In this document: positions 55,296 through 64,000 of the stretch, piece by piece
How positions within the stretch are numbered: the stretch's first letter is position 1
Layout of the letters: each line of letters starts with the position of its first letter
Source: Branchinecta lynchi
Taxonomy: Eukaryota; Arthropoda; Branchiopoda; Anostraca; Branchinectidae
Assembly: GCA_023053575.1 (NCBI GenBank)
Contig: JAKZAP010000008.1
Coordinates: forward strand, 3,552,715 to 3,616,714
Direction: 5' to 3'
Length of the DNA stretch: 64,000 nucleotides
Made by a program: the position numbers and the translations under genes
Notes under the pieces: generated by a model
Seen by the model: the letters and a program-made list of their open reading frames with translations, nothing else
Database searches by the model: none
What the model was told of the DNA's origin: nothing

Positions 55296-55373
55296 ATGGC
55301 TACTTCTCAGTGGCCAAAATCTGCGTTTTTTAATGTATTTCCGGTTGATATCCCTATTAACAATGTTTCTCAG
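55296..55373 (+). CDS. Vps11 alternative or relic first exon (copy 1)
   Basis: The ATG opens 26 codons, MATSQWPKSAFFNVF to NNVSQ, directly followed by the donor GTAAGA. It splices in phase 0 to exon 2 at 61547. It parallels the second copy at 56227 but replaces the conserved RKF of the Vps11 N terminus with PKS. Both ATGs share the context AGGGGATGGCTACTTCTCAG. It may be a decaying duplicate or an alternative promoter/first exon; sequence alone cannot tell. Confidence 0.55.
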
Positions 55374-55394
55374 GTAAGAAGTGCATACTGTCTA

Positions 55395-55746
55395 CAGTTG
55401 CGTTTCTGCAGATATCATGGTATCTCATACCACGGTCTAAAGTCGTTTTTGCAGTTATCGTGGTATCTGATACCATGGTCCGACCGTGGTAACTGATGAT
55501 GGTATCTGAAAAGTCATCTCACTTTCATCAATTGTTGTCAAATTGGTGGGAAAGAAGTTTGGCACTTAGTGATGCGACTGAATATTAGTTTTTCTTTTGG
55601 GATGACTTCGAAAAGCGCAATTTCGGCAATTGTCCTTTTTACAGAGCAGCCGTATATCAGATACCACGGTAACTGCAAAAACGACTAATTGCAGATCCAG
55701 TTACCGTGGTAACAGATACCACGGTATCTGCAAAAACGCAACTAGC
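55395..55746. mobile_element. AGTTGCGTTT-ended MITE, copy 2, in Vps11 duplicate 1
   Basis: It begins CAGTTGCGTTTCTGCAGAT and ends TATCTGCAAAAACGCAACTA. CTA occurs on both sides (55392-55394 and 55747-55749). The interior matches 32213-32590. The second duplicate reads across this point without it (GCTGTC then AATGAGCG), giving an empty site. Confidence 0.75.
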
Positions 55747-56001
55747 CTAATGAGCGACCACTTTCCAGCATGTAAGACCACAGGCACAGATAACAAGTCC
55801 CTAAGTCCTGAAGTGCAGTCCAAAACTAGGCCTAGCTTAGTTTAGTTACCAAGTCTTGGATAGACGATTCCAACAAAGTTGGCATACCCACGGTTGGAGC
55901 ATGTTTTTGAAGTGGCCTATGCCAAAGCCAGTCATCCTGTAGTCAGTGTTTCTTCATCCAGCTTGAAGTTTTTGCCCACCAACCACCCACCCAAAATGGC
56001 C

Positions 56002-56420
56002 TTTAGATAACCATTGTCACTAAGTCGCCTCAGCCTCACACATAATCTGTGTCTTTTTCCACACTTGTTTAGGACGATCTTTCTTTCGTGAGGGTGATAA
56101 GCTTCGTTCGAGACATCTAACGAATTTCTCCAACTTCCATGTAGCTGCACTAGCTGCAGCCAGGCTTCAGCCGATGTGCGCATTGAGGATGAAGGAGAAG
56201 AACAAACTATAAACATTGGAAAGGGGATGGCTACTTCTCAGTGGCGAAAGTTTGCTTTTTTTAATGCATTTCCAGTTGATATCCCTATTGACACAGTTTC
56301 TCAGTTGATAGTAAGTGCATGCTGTCAATGAGCGGCCATTTTTCTGGTTGTAAGACCACTGGCGTGGAGAACAATTCCCTAAAACCTGAAGAGCAGTCAA
56401 AAACTAGGCCTAGACTAGTT
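56002..56420 (+). repeat. Vps11 5'-region tandem duplication, copy 2
   Basis: It matches copy 1 from ACCATTGTCACTAAGTCGCC through exon 1 and AAAACTAGGCCTAG. It is interrupted at 56421 by a foldback element and resumes at 58479 (AGTCTTGGATAGACGATTC, TTTTTGCCCACCAACC) to about 58670. Confidence 0.8.
56227..56310 (+). CDS. VPS11: Vps11 first coding exon (copy 2, better conserved)
   Basis: The ATG opens 28 codons, MATSQWRKFAFFNAFPVD to TVSQLI, followed by the donor GTAAGT. The SQWRKFAFF start parallels the conserved QWRRFVFF at the N terminus of vertebrate Vps11. Phase 0 matches exon 2 at 61547-61720. Vps11 is a core subunit of the HOPS and CORVET tethering complexes on late endosomes, lysosomes and vacuoles, with an N-terminal beta-propeller, an alpha-solenoid and a C-terminal RING. 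Only the start of the propeller lies in this window. I prefer this copy as the main start because its residues agree better with the family. Confidence 0.75.
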
Positions 56421-58478
56421 TGGCACTGTCTAGGGAACCGGGAGCTGTATTATATGACCTACAGGTTACAGAAGCGGTAGTCCCAGTCTAGTACACTAGC
56501 CCCTTTTCAGGCACGGTGCTCAAACGTCTAACACCATGCCTGGGTGCTAGACGTTCAAGCACTGTACCTTGGATTTCATGTATGGTGCATGGATTTCAGT
56601 ATACAGTGCATACACCAAAAACACATTTTCTGTCATAACAACTGAGCACCAGCTCGGACAGGGCTGAAATTACTACCATGAATTAGAGAAATCAAAGACA
56701 ATCCTTTATATATTTTTCACAACAAAAACAAAAGGGCTCGGCTGAAGACAGATGTGAAAAACCTCATTTCCTTTTCTAAATAGTCAAGGGTTTTGCATGC
56801 AAAGTGTCCTGTACCTCAGCTTTTTCTACCAAGCAGCCAACCAGAATATTGGCTCTTGGGGAATAGATAGGGAAAATACATGGAAAATCGATAGGGTGCT
56901 GTTAGGTTTTTCATCTCCATCATCATTAGAGCCCTTTTGTTTTTGTTGTGAAAAATATATAAAGGATTGTCTTTGATTTCTCTAATTTATAGTAGTAATT
57001 TCAGCCCTGTCCGAGCCGGTGCTCAGTTATGATGACAGAAACTGTGTTTTTTCTGTATGCACTGTATACTGAAATCCATGCACCATACATGAAATCCAAG
57101 GTACAGTGCTTGAACGTCTAGCACCCAGGCATGGTGCTAGACGTTTGAGCACCGTGCCTGAAAAGGGGCTAGTGTACTAGACTGGGTAGTCCTCATGGAA
57201 AACAAACCATGTGAGCTGCAATTCCGGGATCTGACATAACTGACTAGAGGAAACTTGTATGTGCTGGCTTCCGTCAGGCTTCCGTTCTGGTAGTTAGTAG
57301 ACATAGCTCACATAAACTTCATCGCACAAGCTTCTCGTTCGGTAGTCTCACAGAAATGTGTACTCAGAAGCTAAGGAGCCGGTAGTTGACACTGGAAACT
57401 GTATAATTGGAGCTTGTTTTCCAGTAGTGTCTAAGTGGAAGATAGAACTCACAGAATAGTTTGGATGAGAGCTAGGATGTTTTCACTAACTTAGGGAAAA
57501 TAACATGGGAAAAAATTCACTACCGGAACCTATATATTGAAAGCCAACTAGCTAAGGTACAGGTAGCAACAACTATTTGGTTGAAAATTACCAGCTCACG
57601 GACAAAGATGGCTATTGGCTAGGGTTCTGGCAGTGCCAAAACTGAAAGTTACGAACTCAAAGACGTGACGAACTCAAAGACAGTGTGAACTTATTGGATT
57701 CGTGTAGCAAATATTATTTACTCACGGAACCCATCTCCGATGGGCTAGGGTTTTGTAGTGCCAACAAATTAATATTTTTTAACTCAAGGACCCATGTTAG
57801 TGTAAACTAGGAGTCTGGGAGTGAATATTTCCAACTCACGGAACTGAACTCCCATGGGCTAGGGTTCCGTAGTGCAAAAAAAACGACCAGTTTGGACGAA
57901 AAAACGACCAGTTGGCCAGTTTGGACTTAAAGAGTCCGGTAGCAAATATTATCAACTCATGGGGGTAAGAAATGTCAATAAGTGTCACTCACTACTGGAA
58001 CCCTAGCCCATGGAAGTTGGATTCTGTGACCTGTAGCGGACTCAAAGTCCATATTGACACGTGTCTGTGAGTTGGTAATTTTTATGTTTGGCATTACCGA
58101 AACCCTAGCCCGCAGGAGTTGGGTTCCTTGAGTTAAAAATATTCACTCCTGGTTTCCTAGTCTGCACTGACATGGAAATTCCACATAGACACTACTGGAA
58201 CACAAGCTCCAATTATACAGTTTCCGGTATCAACTACCGGCTCCCTAGCTTCTGAGTACACAATTCTGTGAGACTACCGGACGAGTAGCTTGTGCGATGA
58301 AGTTTTTGTGAGCTATTTCCGCTTACTACCGGAATGGGAACCAGCACATACAAGTTTCCGTTAGTCAATGATGTCAGATCTCGGAAAGGCAGCTCATATA
58401 GTTTGGTTTCTGTGAGAACTACCCATCCTGTAGCCCGCAGGACATAAAGTACGGCTCCCGGTTCCCTAGACAGTGCCA
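56421..58478. mobile_element. Foldback element in Vps11 intron 1 (TGGCACTGTCTAGGG ends)
   Basis: The ends TGGCACTGTCTAGGGAACCG and CGGTTCCCTAGACAGTGCCA are perfect inverse copies. The inverted homology continues for about 600 bp per arm (GGAAACTTGTATGTGCTGG, CTTCATCGCACAAGCT, GTATAATTGGAGCTTGT). The centre, near 57.8 kb, is built of repeated GGGCTAGGGTT and CCAACTCACGGA blocks. The flanks GCCTAGACTAGTT and GCCTAGTTTAGTT look like a 13-bp duplication with two mismatches. A second element (56484-57184) interrupts the left arm. No transposase frame. Confidence 0.85.
56484..57184. mobile_element. hAT-like foldback MITE nested in the foldback arm (perfect 8-bp TSD)
   Basis: It begins CAGTCTAGTACACTAGCCCC and ends GGGGCTAGTGTACTAGACTG. 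The arms are about 255 bp with only scattered mismatches, around a ~190-bp loop. GGTAGTCC flanks both sides exactly (56476-56483 and 57185-57192). The opposite arm of the host foldback gives the uninterrupted reading. The 8-bp duplication and CAG start fit hAT. Confidence 0.9.
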
Positions 58479-58894
58479 GCCTAGTTTAGTTATAAAGTCT
58501 TGGATAGACGATTCTAAAACATTTGGTATAGGCTACTTACAGTTGAAGCACGCTTTTGAAGTGGGTTATGCCTAATGCAAGTCATCCTGTAGTCATTTTC
58601 CTGAATCTCACAAAGAGTTTGTGGGATGAAAAGAGTGTTTCTGCAACCAGCTTGAAGTTTTTGCCCACCAACCGGCCACCCAGAAATGCCCAATACCAAC
58701 CAATGGGGCATTGGGTTGAAAAGCCAGCAGTGCTTGAAATGCCCAAGAGAAAATTGCCCACTCAATAAATCATAGCCTCTGCACATGAGAATCATCCTTA
58801 TTAAGCTGGGTTGACACAATGCAAGTTTCAATGCAAAACGCTAGATGACTGATGAGCTCTGTCCTGCTAAAAGCTGGAAAAGTTATGTCCGGGC

Positions 58895-59220
58895 CAGTCT
58901 ACCACAAATCCCTGATTTTTGGATACCCTATGCCAAACCTTGGGTATACCTAGCCAGTACCTAGCATTTGGCAGAGGCTAGCCTATGCCTAATGCTGGAT
59001 ACCTGTTGGTAACCTACCTACTAACCATTACCTACCTCAATATAAAGGAGTTCTGACTGGTTGATTTTTTAGCTTCACTAAAATCATCAATATTTCACTG
59101 GGTTACAGTATCCAGCACCTTGCATAGTGTACCCAGCGTTAGGCATAGGGTATATCAAACGCTAGACATATCCGGCGTTTGGCATAGGGTATCCAAAAAT
59201 GAGGGGTTTGTGGTTTACTG
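58895..59220. mobile_element. hAT-like MITE with CAGTCTACCACAAATCCC ends
   Basis: CAGTCTACCACAAATCCCTG then TTTTTGGATACCCTATGCC is inverted at the right end (GGCATAGGGTATCCAAAAAT then GGGTTTGTGGTTTACTG). The flanks GTCCGGGC and GTCTTGGC match at six of eight bases. A solo end of the same family lies near 61080-61120. The interior repeats CCTATGCC and TAGGCAT motifs. Confidence 0.75.
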
Positions 59221-59559
59221 GTCTTGGCATTGGGCAGAAAATGGAGAGACTTCCCCAAAATCACTGCCCTGGGTAAAATAAAAAAAAATTCAGATGGTAA
59301 CTATGTCAGGGCTTTGGCGGTAAGAGCCGCAATGCTTGAATCCACCAAACAAAAAACTGAGAACCGCCAAACCATCACCCAAATTAAAATGTATCAAACC
59401 ATTCCAGAAATTTAAATTGATGTTTTTCTTTCTGAGTAATAAAAAATATCAATAGCTAGGCTAGAGCCTACAGTGATGCAAAAAGATATCTTGTCTGCTT
59501 TCCCTGGTAAAGCCTGCCTGATTCAGAACAGTACTATTTTTTATTGCTATTACCCCCAG

Positions 59560-59985
59560 ATCACCGCGGTGGTGATTTGTTGGGCATTTCTTTAGTTTAA
59601 GCATTACCGCCGAATGCCCAGACATACTTAGGACTTAGCTCATCAACAAAATTTTTAATTTTAAGTTGGGCGGTGCATGGTCGTTTCTCCATTTACTGCT
59701 TGGGCGATTCAAGCACTGCAGCCAACTCTCGGACATGGTTAGCTCATCCGAATTTTTGGGAATTTGAATGTGGCAATGATTTAGTGTTCATTTCTCTGTT
59801 TTCCACTTGGTCGTTTCAGACACTGCCACCCTTACTGCCAAATGCAAAGACACAGTAAGCTCATCCAAATTTTTAGAATTTTAATGATGGCGGTGATTTG
59901 GTGGGCGTTTTCCGATTTTCAATTGGATGTTTCAATCACTGTCGTCCTTACAACCCAATGCACAGACTAAACTCATCCAGCTTTT
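59560..59985. repeat. Diverged tandem repeat, ~110-bp units
   Basis: GCTCATCCAAATTTTT-like, GGCGGTGATTTGGTGGGC-like and TTGGGCGTTTCA-like blocks recur three to four times. Related GGGCATTGGG motifs occur from 58690 to 60120. Non-coding, in Vps11 intron 1. Confidence 0.6.
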
Positions 59986-60139
59986 CCCACTGAAAGTAGT
60001 AGGCCTATTCTGTCGACCCAGCCTAATTTTCTCCATTTTGCTCTTGGGCGTTTAATGCCCAATGCACCATGGCTTGGTATTGGGTGTTTTTGTATGGCTG
60101 GGCTCAGGCTTGGCGGTGGGCGAAAATTTCAAGCTGATC

Positions 60140-61546
60140 TTATGCAGTCATTTGTGTGGCACACAAGTGTGGGGAGTTGAAGGGGATATCCCGTAAATTT
60201 TGTGGCTAGCACGGTGATCAAATCATTGGAAGTGATTTGAATGAGTTGAAGGAAGGAGGGGTTACCAGAAATCATTTTACATGTCTAGGGATCAAATGAG
60301 TGGATATATTCGGCTGAAACTTGGAAGGTAAAAAACTCATTTGACCTAGTTTATCCATAGTGAAAAAGGAAATTTTCTCGGAAATTCTTAAACTCAAATG
60401 AAACTAGATTTCCATTTCTAGGTCTGAAATGCATTTTTTGGAGGGGGTGAAGGGGGTATTTTGTGATGCTCTCTCTCTCTCTTGTACCACCTACTCATAA
60501 CAAGTGTTGCTCGTACCTGTAGTTTTGACCTTCTAAAATCTTATCATTTCTAAAAATATGCAATGTTTAAGATCTGTTTTGAAAGCTTCTTTATACACTG
60601 TAGACTGTAGGACTAGCTAAAATACTGCATACCTCATACAGGAGGGGGTATCCAACCTTGAATTTATATGACCTCAAACCTGGCCTGAAAACCTTACAAG
60701 GAAATTTCTCTGCAGTCCAAGACAGATCCTGGGTCACTCAGGGTTCCCTTCTTGTCAGTTAGGACCTTTAGGAACGTATGAAATTTTCTTCCAACCTTTT
60801 CCAGTAAAAAATAACCAGGTCAAGCGCTGCGATTTTCCATAAACTGTCGAAACAGCCTAAAAATAGATATTGTCATGAACAAACATTGCTTTATTTTCCT
60901 AGCATAGACTTGCATTGTCTCGGCTAAATTGTTCTTCTCTAGTAGGCTATTCAGCCTAACTCTAGCATCTGGCAAACTGTACGTAGGCCACCCTAACTCT
61001 GACCTAATCCACTATAAAGTTTTGTGACTGTTGGATTTCTGAACTTCAATCAATAGTTTATTAAGTAGATGTACCTGGCTTTTGGCATAGGGTATCCAAT
61101 AATTAGGGGTTTGTTGTAGATGTTTTAGACAGCTTTCACAGTGATATGGACCAAGCCGTGCTCAAATTTTCAAATAAAAAAAAAATGCTTTCAAATGAGC
61201 TTGAACTCTCAAAATAAATATGACGCGTTAGGTCATTGCTGCTGAAATTTTACATTCAGAAACTATGACAGACAATCTTTTCACAGTAGCACAACCCAGA
61301 AAGTTCCAAGATGGTCGGATACGTTTTGCTTTTATTCTTGTCAACCAGAAATATATATTTTGTCAGATCTTCAAAGAAACTTACCCCTGTGCTATCTAAA
61401 AATCACTGAAGATTCAAGATGCAACACTTAGCCTACACAAATCCCTTATTCCAGAATGTATTTCCTCCAGCAGCTGCACCTCCTAAGTATGCCAGGACTC
61501 AAGTGAATGAAAGTGGCTGATATTAAGCATGTGTTGACTTTTGCAG
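60140..61546. other. Vps11 intron 1, remaining sequence
   Basis: 60180-60500 is a distant relative of the CATATGGCACTT-family satellite (GGGGGAGTTGAAGGGGATAT, CTCATAACAAGTGTTGCTCG) and includes a (TC)n run near 60470. 61070-61120 is a solo end of the CAGTCTACC MITE. The rest is unrecognised. Confidence 0.45.
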
Positions 61547-61720
61547 GACTTAAAACTACAGGTTGTTCTTGGAGGTAAAAGCTCAGTCTTGCTTGGGGAT
61601 GAAAATGGATTTGTCCATTTTCTGGACCGTGATCTGCAAATATCCAGCTATAGATTTTACGCATCAAGCATTAATGTGATCACCCAGGTCCAGGGTTCAC
61701 CTTTTGTCTTCACTGTTGGA
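61547..61720 (+). CDS. VPS11: Vps11 exon 2: start of the N-terminal beta-propeller
   Basis: A 174-nt exon (58 codons) between TTGACTTTTGCAG and GTAAGT, phase 0 at both ends. It encodes LGGKSSVLLGDENGFVHFLD, RDLQISSYRFY and SPFVFTVG. In vertebrate Vps11 the matching stretch is the first propeller blade: a GD-G--FL-R-L pattern, then the F-AY and LASVG strands. Together with the first exon it gives a continuous N terminus of about 86 residues. The next exon is not seen before the window ends, so intron 2 is at least 2.3 kb. Confidence 0.88.
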
Positions 61721-63212
61721 GTAAGTGAAACATTTGTCTTAGTAATTTCTTCTTATGTTAAGCTAACTAGAGATGCAAATGGATTGTGAAAGAGTATATG
61801 ACCGACAGCCAAAAAGCCATTATTGCTTTGAAGATACCATATGCTATATACTTGGGTCAGGGTAGATTAAATACGCTATATACTTTGAAGTTTGGGTCAG
61901 GGTAGGTCGAAAATAAAAACGTGTTTACTATAGATTACCTTAAACTGCTTTTGCAAGCTATAAGAAAACTGACAAGCACCTTGTGGGGTGAAGCTGCATC
62001 TCGGGTCATGGATTAGGAGTGCATCAGGGCTATGTTTTCTGGTCCTCATCCAGTCGCTTCTTGAAGACTTTGGAAGTTTTGCAGGTAACAATGGCACTTG
62101 ACAAAGTAGTCCACAAGCGAATTAATCGATTGGTTGAAGTTTAAGAGCTTGGTCACACTGGGCTCAATAAGCCGCCTATTGGATAAACAACTGAAAATCC
62201 CTAGGGGACATGAGATTTTATGGGCTTTGTGGCAGCTTGGGGAGGATGAGCAGACTGCAATTAGGGTTCTTGTAACAATAATTATAGCCTATGCACTGTT
62301 TGCTCTAATTGATCTCCTGAATTAGAATGACAACATTTAGAATTAGTTGTGGGCTTCTTCTTCTTTTTTCTACTTTTGCAACCCAAAAAGCCAGGAAATG
62401 AGCCCAGTGTGACCAAGCTCTAACTGAAAAGTCAACCTTTTTTTTAAATCTGGTATGTGACCGGGGCTCTAGTAGTAACGTTCGGAAGGTGTGCTGCTTG
62501 CACAACAACCAAAAAATCATCCGGACACAGAGAATTTGAATTTCAAGAAAAGCCTGCATTTCCATGGTTATAGACACAAGTCACGGTTGGAGAAAGTTGT
62601 TTTGTGATGGTCAGATATGTCTCACGAGGAATCTGCCATTTTTAGTTTTCGGCCATCGGCCATGGCCTTGTAGTTTCTTATTGTTTCAAGCATAGAGGGA
62701 CAAGCACATACAGGTACCACAAATCCGAAAGAATAAGTTCATTTCGACAAAATCGATTAAGTACTGTAACGCATTTTATCACATGTTATCACACCCGAAT
62801 GTTATCGCACCCGAGTTGAGCCAAACCTATGTTGTAGCTTCCAAGAATGACTCTTGGTCCTTAGTTCTGTTTTTCAGTTGTGTTGGGGACTGGGCTTGAT
62901 AACGAGCTGAATTAAGTTGAAGGTGTACGTTGAGATCTTGGCTAGTGGGGCTTTTCATTTCTCATAATAGCAAGCCTCAAACCTTTCGAAAAACCCTCAG
63001 CAGCTTAGTATAACAATCTGTTGCTGGCTGTATGACCACCTGATTGTCTCATAAAGTGATGACGGTACCTAATGTTATACTAGAATCTGAATTGGTATTC
63101 GGTAGCGTGGAGGAAGCTGGGGGTCAATTTCCTAGGGTGTCTGAGAGTAGAACAAACTAGGGTCAATATTTATCTTCGTTCACCATGTACTCACTCGTTA
63201 TGCTCTTGTCCA
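61721..63212. other. Vps11 intron 2, first part
   Basis: No recognisable exon or element. 61818-61912 has GGTCAGGGTAGATTAAATAC/GGTCAGGGTAGGTCG near-duplicates. AGCTTGGTCACACTGGGCTC (62149) recurs inverted as GAGCCCAGTGTGACCAAGCT (62400), with GTCCCTAGGG-side sequence between, so a ~270-bp inverted-repeat element (about 62130-62420) is likely. Confidence 0.5.
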
Positions 63213-64000
63213 ACAAGACCAAATTTTTCAATGGGATCCCAAAAGGGAATATTTGTTAGAGTTCTTCATCCAGATCAGAAGGCCTTGTAGATTTCCGATC
63301 TTCGCCAGATCCCGTAAACATGCTAGTTGTCCCTAGATCAGATTATACAGATGGAGGTCCAGATTACGATCGGAGCACCAACGTCTGTTCAGTTCCCGGC
63401 TTTTGTCGGATTCGGGCGAATTTCTTTTCCAGGTAAAAACATAAAGTTCGACATTGTTAGCATGTAGGCTAGCCTATTTTCACCTCTATATCGAATCTCT
63501 AGTTGACTTCAGAGACGAGACAAAATTAAGACGGGATCAAAACAGGAATATTTGTTGATCTTTTTCATACGAATAATCGGGTCTTGTAGATGTTCGGTCT
63601 TTCCCGAATCCTGTTAACATTTCATCCTAATATACCACTTAACCAGATCCTCTAGACAATGCTTTCCAGCCAGAATTATATCATTCAATCAGGTTCATTC
63701 GTAAACATCAGGTTTTAACCAGATTTTAACCCTAGACGAGAATAAATAGATATTCCAAAAACGGGCAATTTTGATAGAAGTAAAAGCTTGTTTTTCTTAA
63801 GTAGATCGGAGCATCGATACAGTGATGAGAATACATGCTGAGTATATATATGAAATTCATTTTCTCGTCAGACAAGTGATTTGACCGGAATTCGGCCGAA
63901 ACCGGAAATTTGGTTGAAGGAAAACAAAATCTGATGTCGATAAAATTGGTTGGAAGAGGGGGATTGTGTCAAAAGACATGGTGAATCAAGAAATACTAAC
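63213..64000. mobile_element. GGATCCC-ended satellite element, copy H (runs off the window)
   Basis: It starts CAACAAGACCAAATTTTTC then AATGGGATCCCAAAAG. A second diverged start-like block occurs near 63516 (GACGAGACAAAATTAAGACG then GGATCAAAAC). CCGGAATTCGGCCGAAACCG units follow near 63890. The right end lies beyond position 64000. Confidence 0.65.

Larger units (their letters stand above)
55138..55999 (+). repeat. Vps11 5'-region tandem duplication, copy 1
   Basis: From TAACCATTGTCGCTAAGTCG to GAAGTTTTTGCCCACCAACC this matches copy 2 (56002-56420, resuming at 58479-58670). The shared blocks cover probable promoter/5' UTR, the first coding exon, the splice donor area and the start of intron 1. 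Copy 1 carries a 352-bp MITE (55395-55746) that copy 2 lacks. Copy 2 carries a 2-kb foldback element that copy 1 lacks. Confidence 0.8.

Noticed and set aside
55932..56216. 95-codon minus-strand frame upstream of Vps11 as a divergent gene
   Set aside because: It spans the junction between the two duplicate copies and overlaps the probable Vps11 5' UTR. No domain is visible and the related minus-strand frame at 58514-58831 does not keep the same reading.

Overview
This looks like about 64 kb of nuclear DNA from an animal, most likely an invertebrate. The two host genes I can recognise have GT-AG introns several kilobases long and belong to metazoan families. Everything else is dense with DNA transposon remnants, foldback elements, satellite-bearing repeats and non-LTR retrotransposons. 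I see no operons, no bacterial-style coding density and no CRISPR array. The phylum cannot be decided from the window alone.

Host genes. (1) The 3' end of a plus-strand gene for an extracellular EGF/laminin-G protein, best matched to pikachurin (EGFLAM). Its last four exons lie at 25164-25426, 35646-35876, 40060-40163 and 44334-44482. All junctions keep phase, and together they encode the end of one LamG domain, an EGF domain and a complete C-terminal LamG domain ending in a stop codon. (2) The 5' end of a plus-strand Vps11 gene (HOPS/CORVET core subunit). Exon 2 is at 61547-61720. Two alternative first exons (55296-55373 and 56227-56310) lie in a tandem duplication of the promoter/exon-1 region. 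The gene runs off the right edge. No other protein-coding host gene is well supported.

Layout. 1-6.2 kb: RT fragment, small repeats, and an element carrying an eight-copy ~280-bp satellite. 7-10.1 kb: a 3.1-kb foldback element built of GTCGAGTA palindromes, invaded by a CR1 LINE that is itself invaded by a hAT-like MITE. 10-25 kb: scattered MITEs, a TTAA-flanked element with a tRNA-like segment, TTCGGTA tandem repeats and copies of a GGATCCC-ended element. 25-45 kb: the pikachurin-like exons, with introns packed with MITEs and an almost full-length but frameshifted L1-like LINE (27.1-32.0 kb). 45-55 kb: MITEs, a CR1-type LINE on the minus strand, and more GGATCCC and hAT-like elements. 55-64 kb: the Vps11 5' region, whose first intron holds a 2-kb foldback element with a second foldback element inside it.

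At least ten short repeat families can be defined by their own terminal inverted repeats, and several by clear target-site duplications (8 bp hAT-like, 7 bp, 3 bp of variable sequence, TTA, TTAA, TA). Two families (GGATCCC-ended and CATATGGCACTT-ended) share an unusual plan: structured ends, a (GTCC)n microsatellite and internal satellite units. I regard these as the most likely undescribed system here. All family assignments rest on reading the sequence; no database search was possible.
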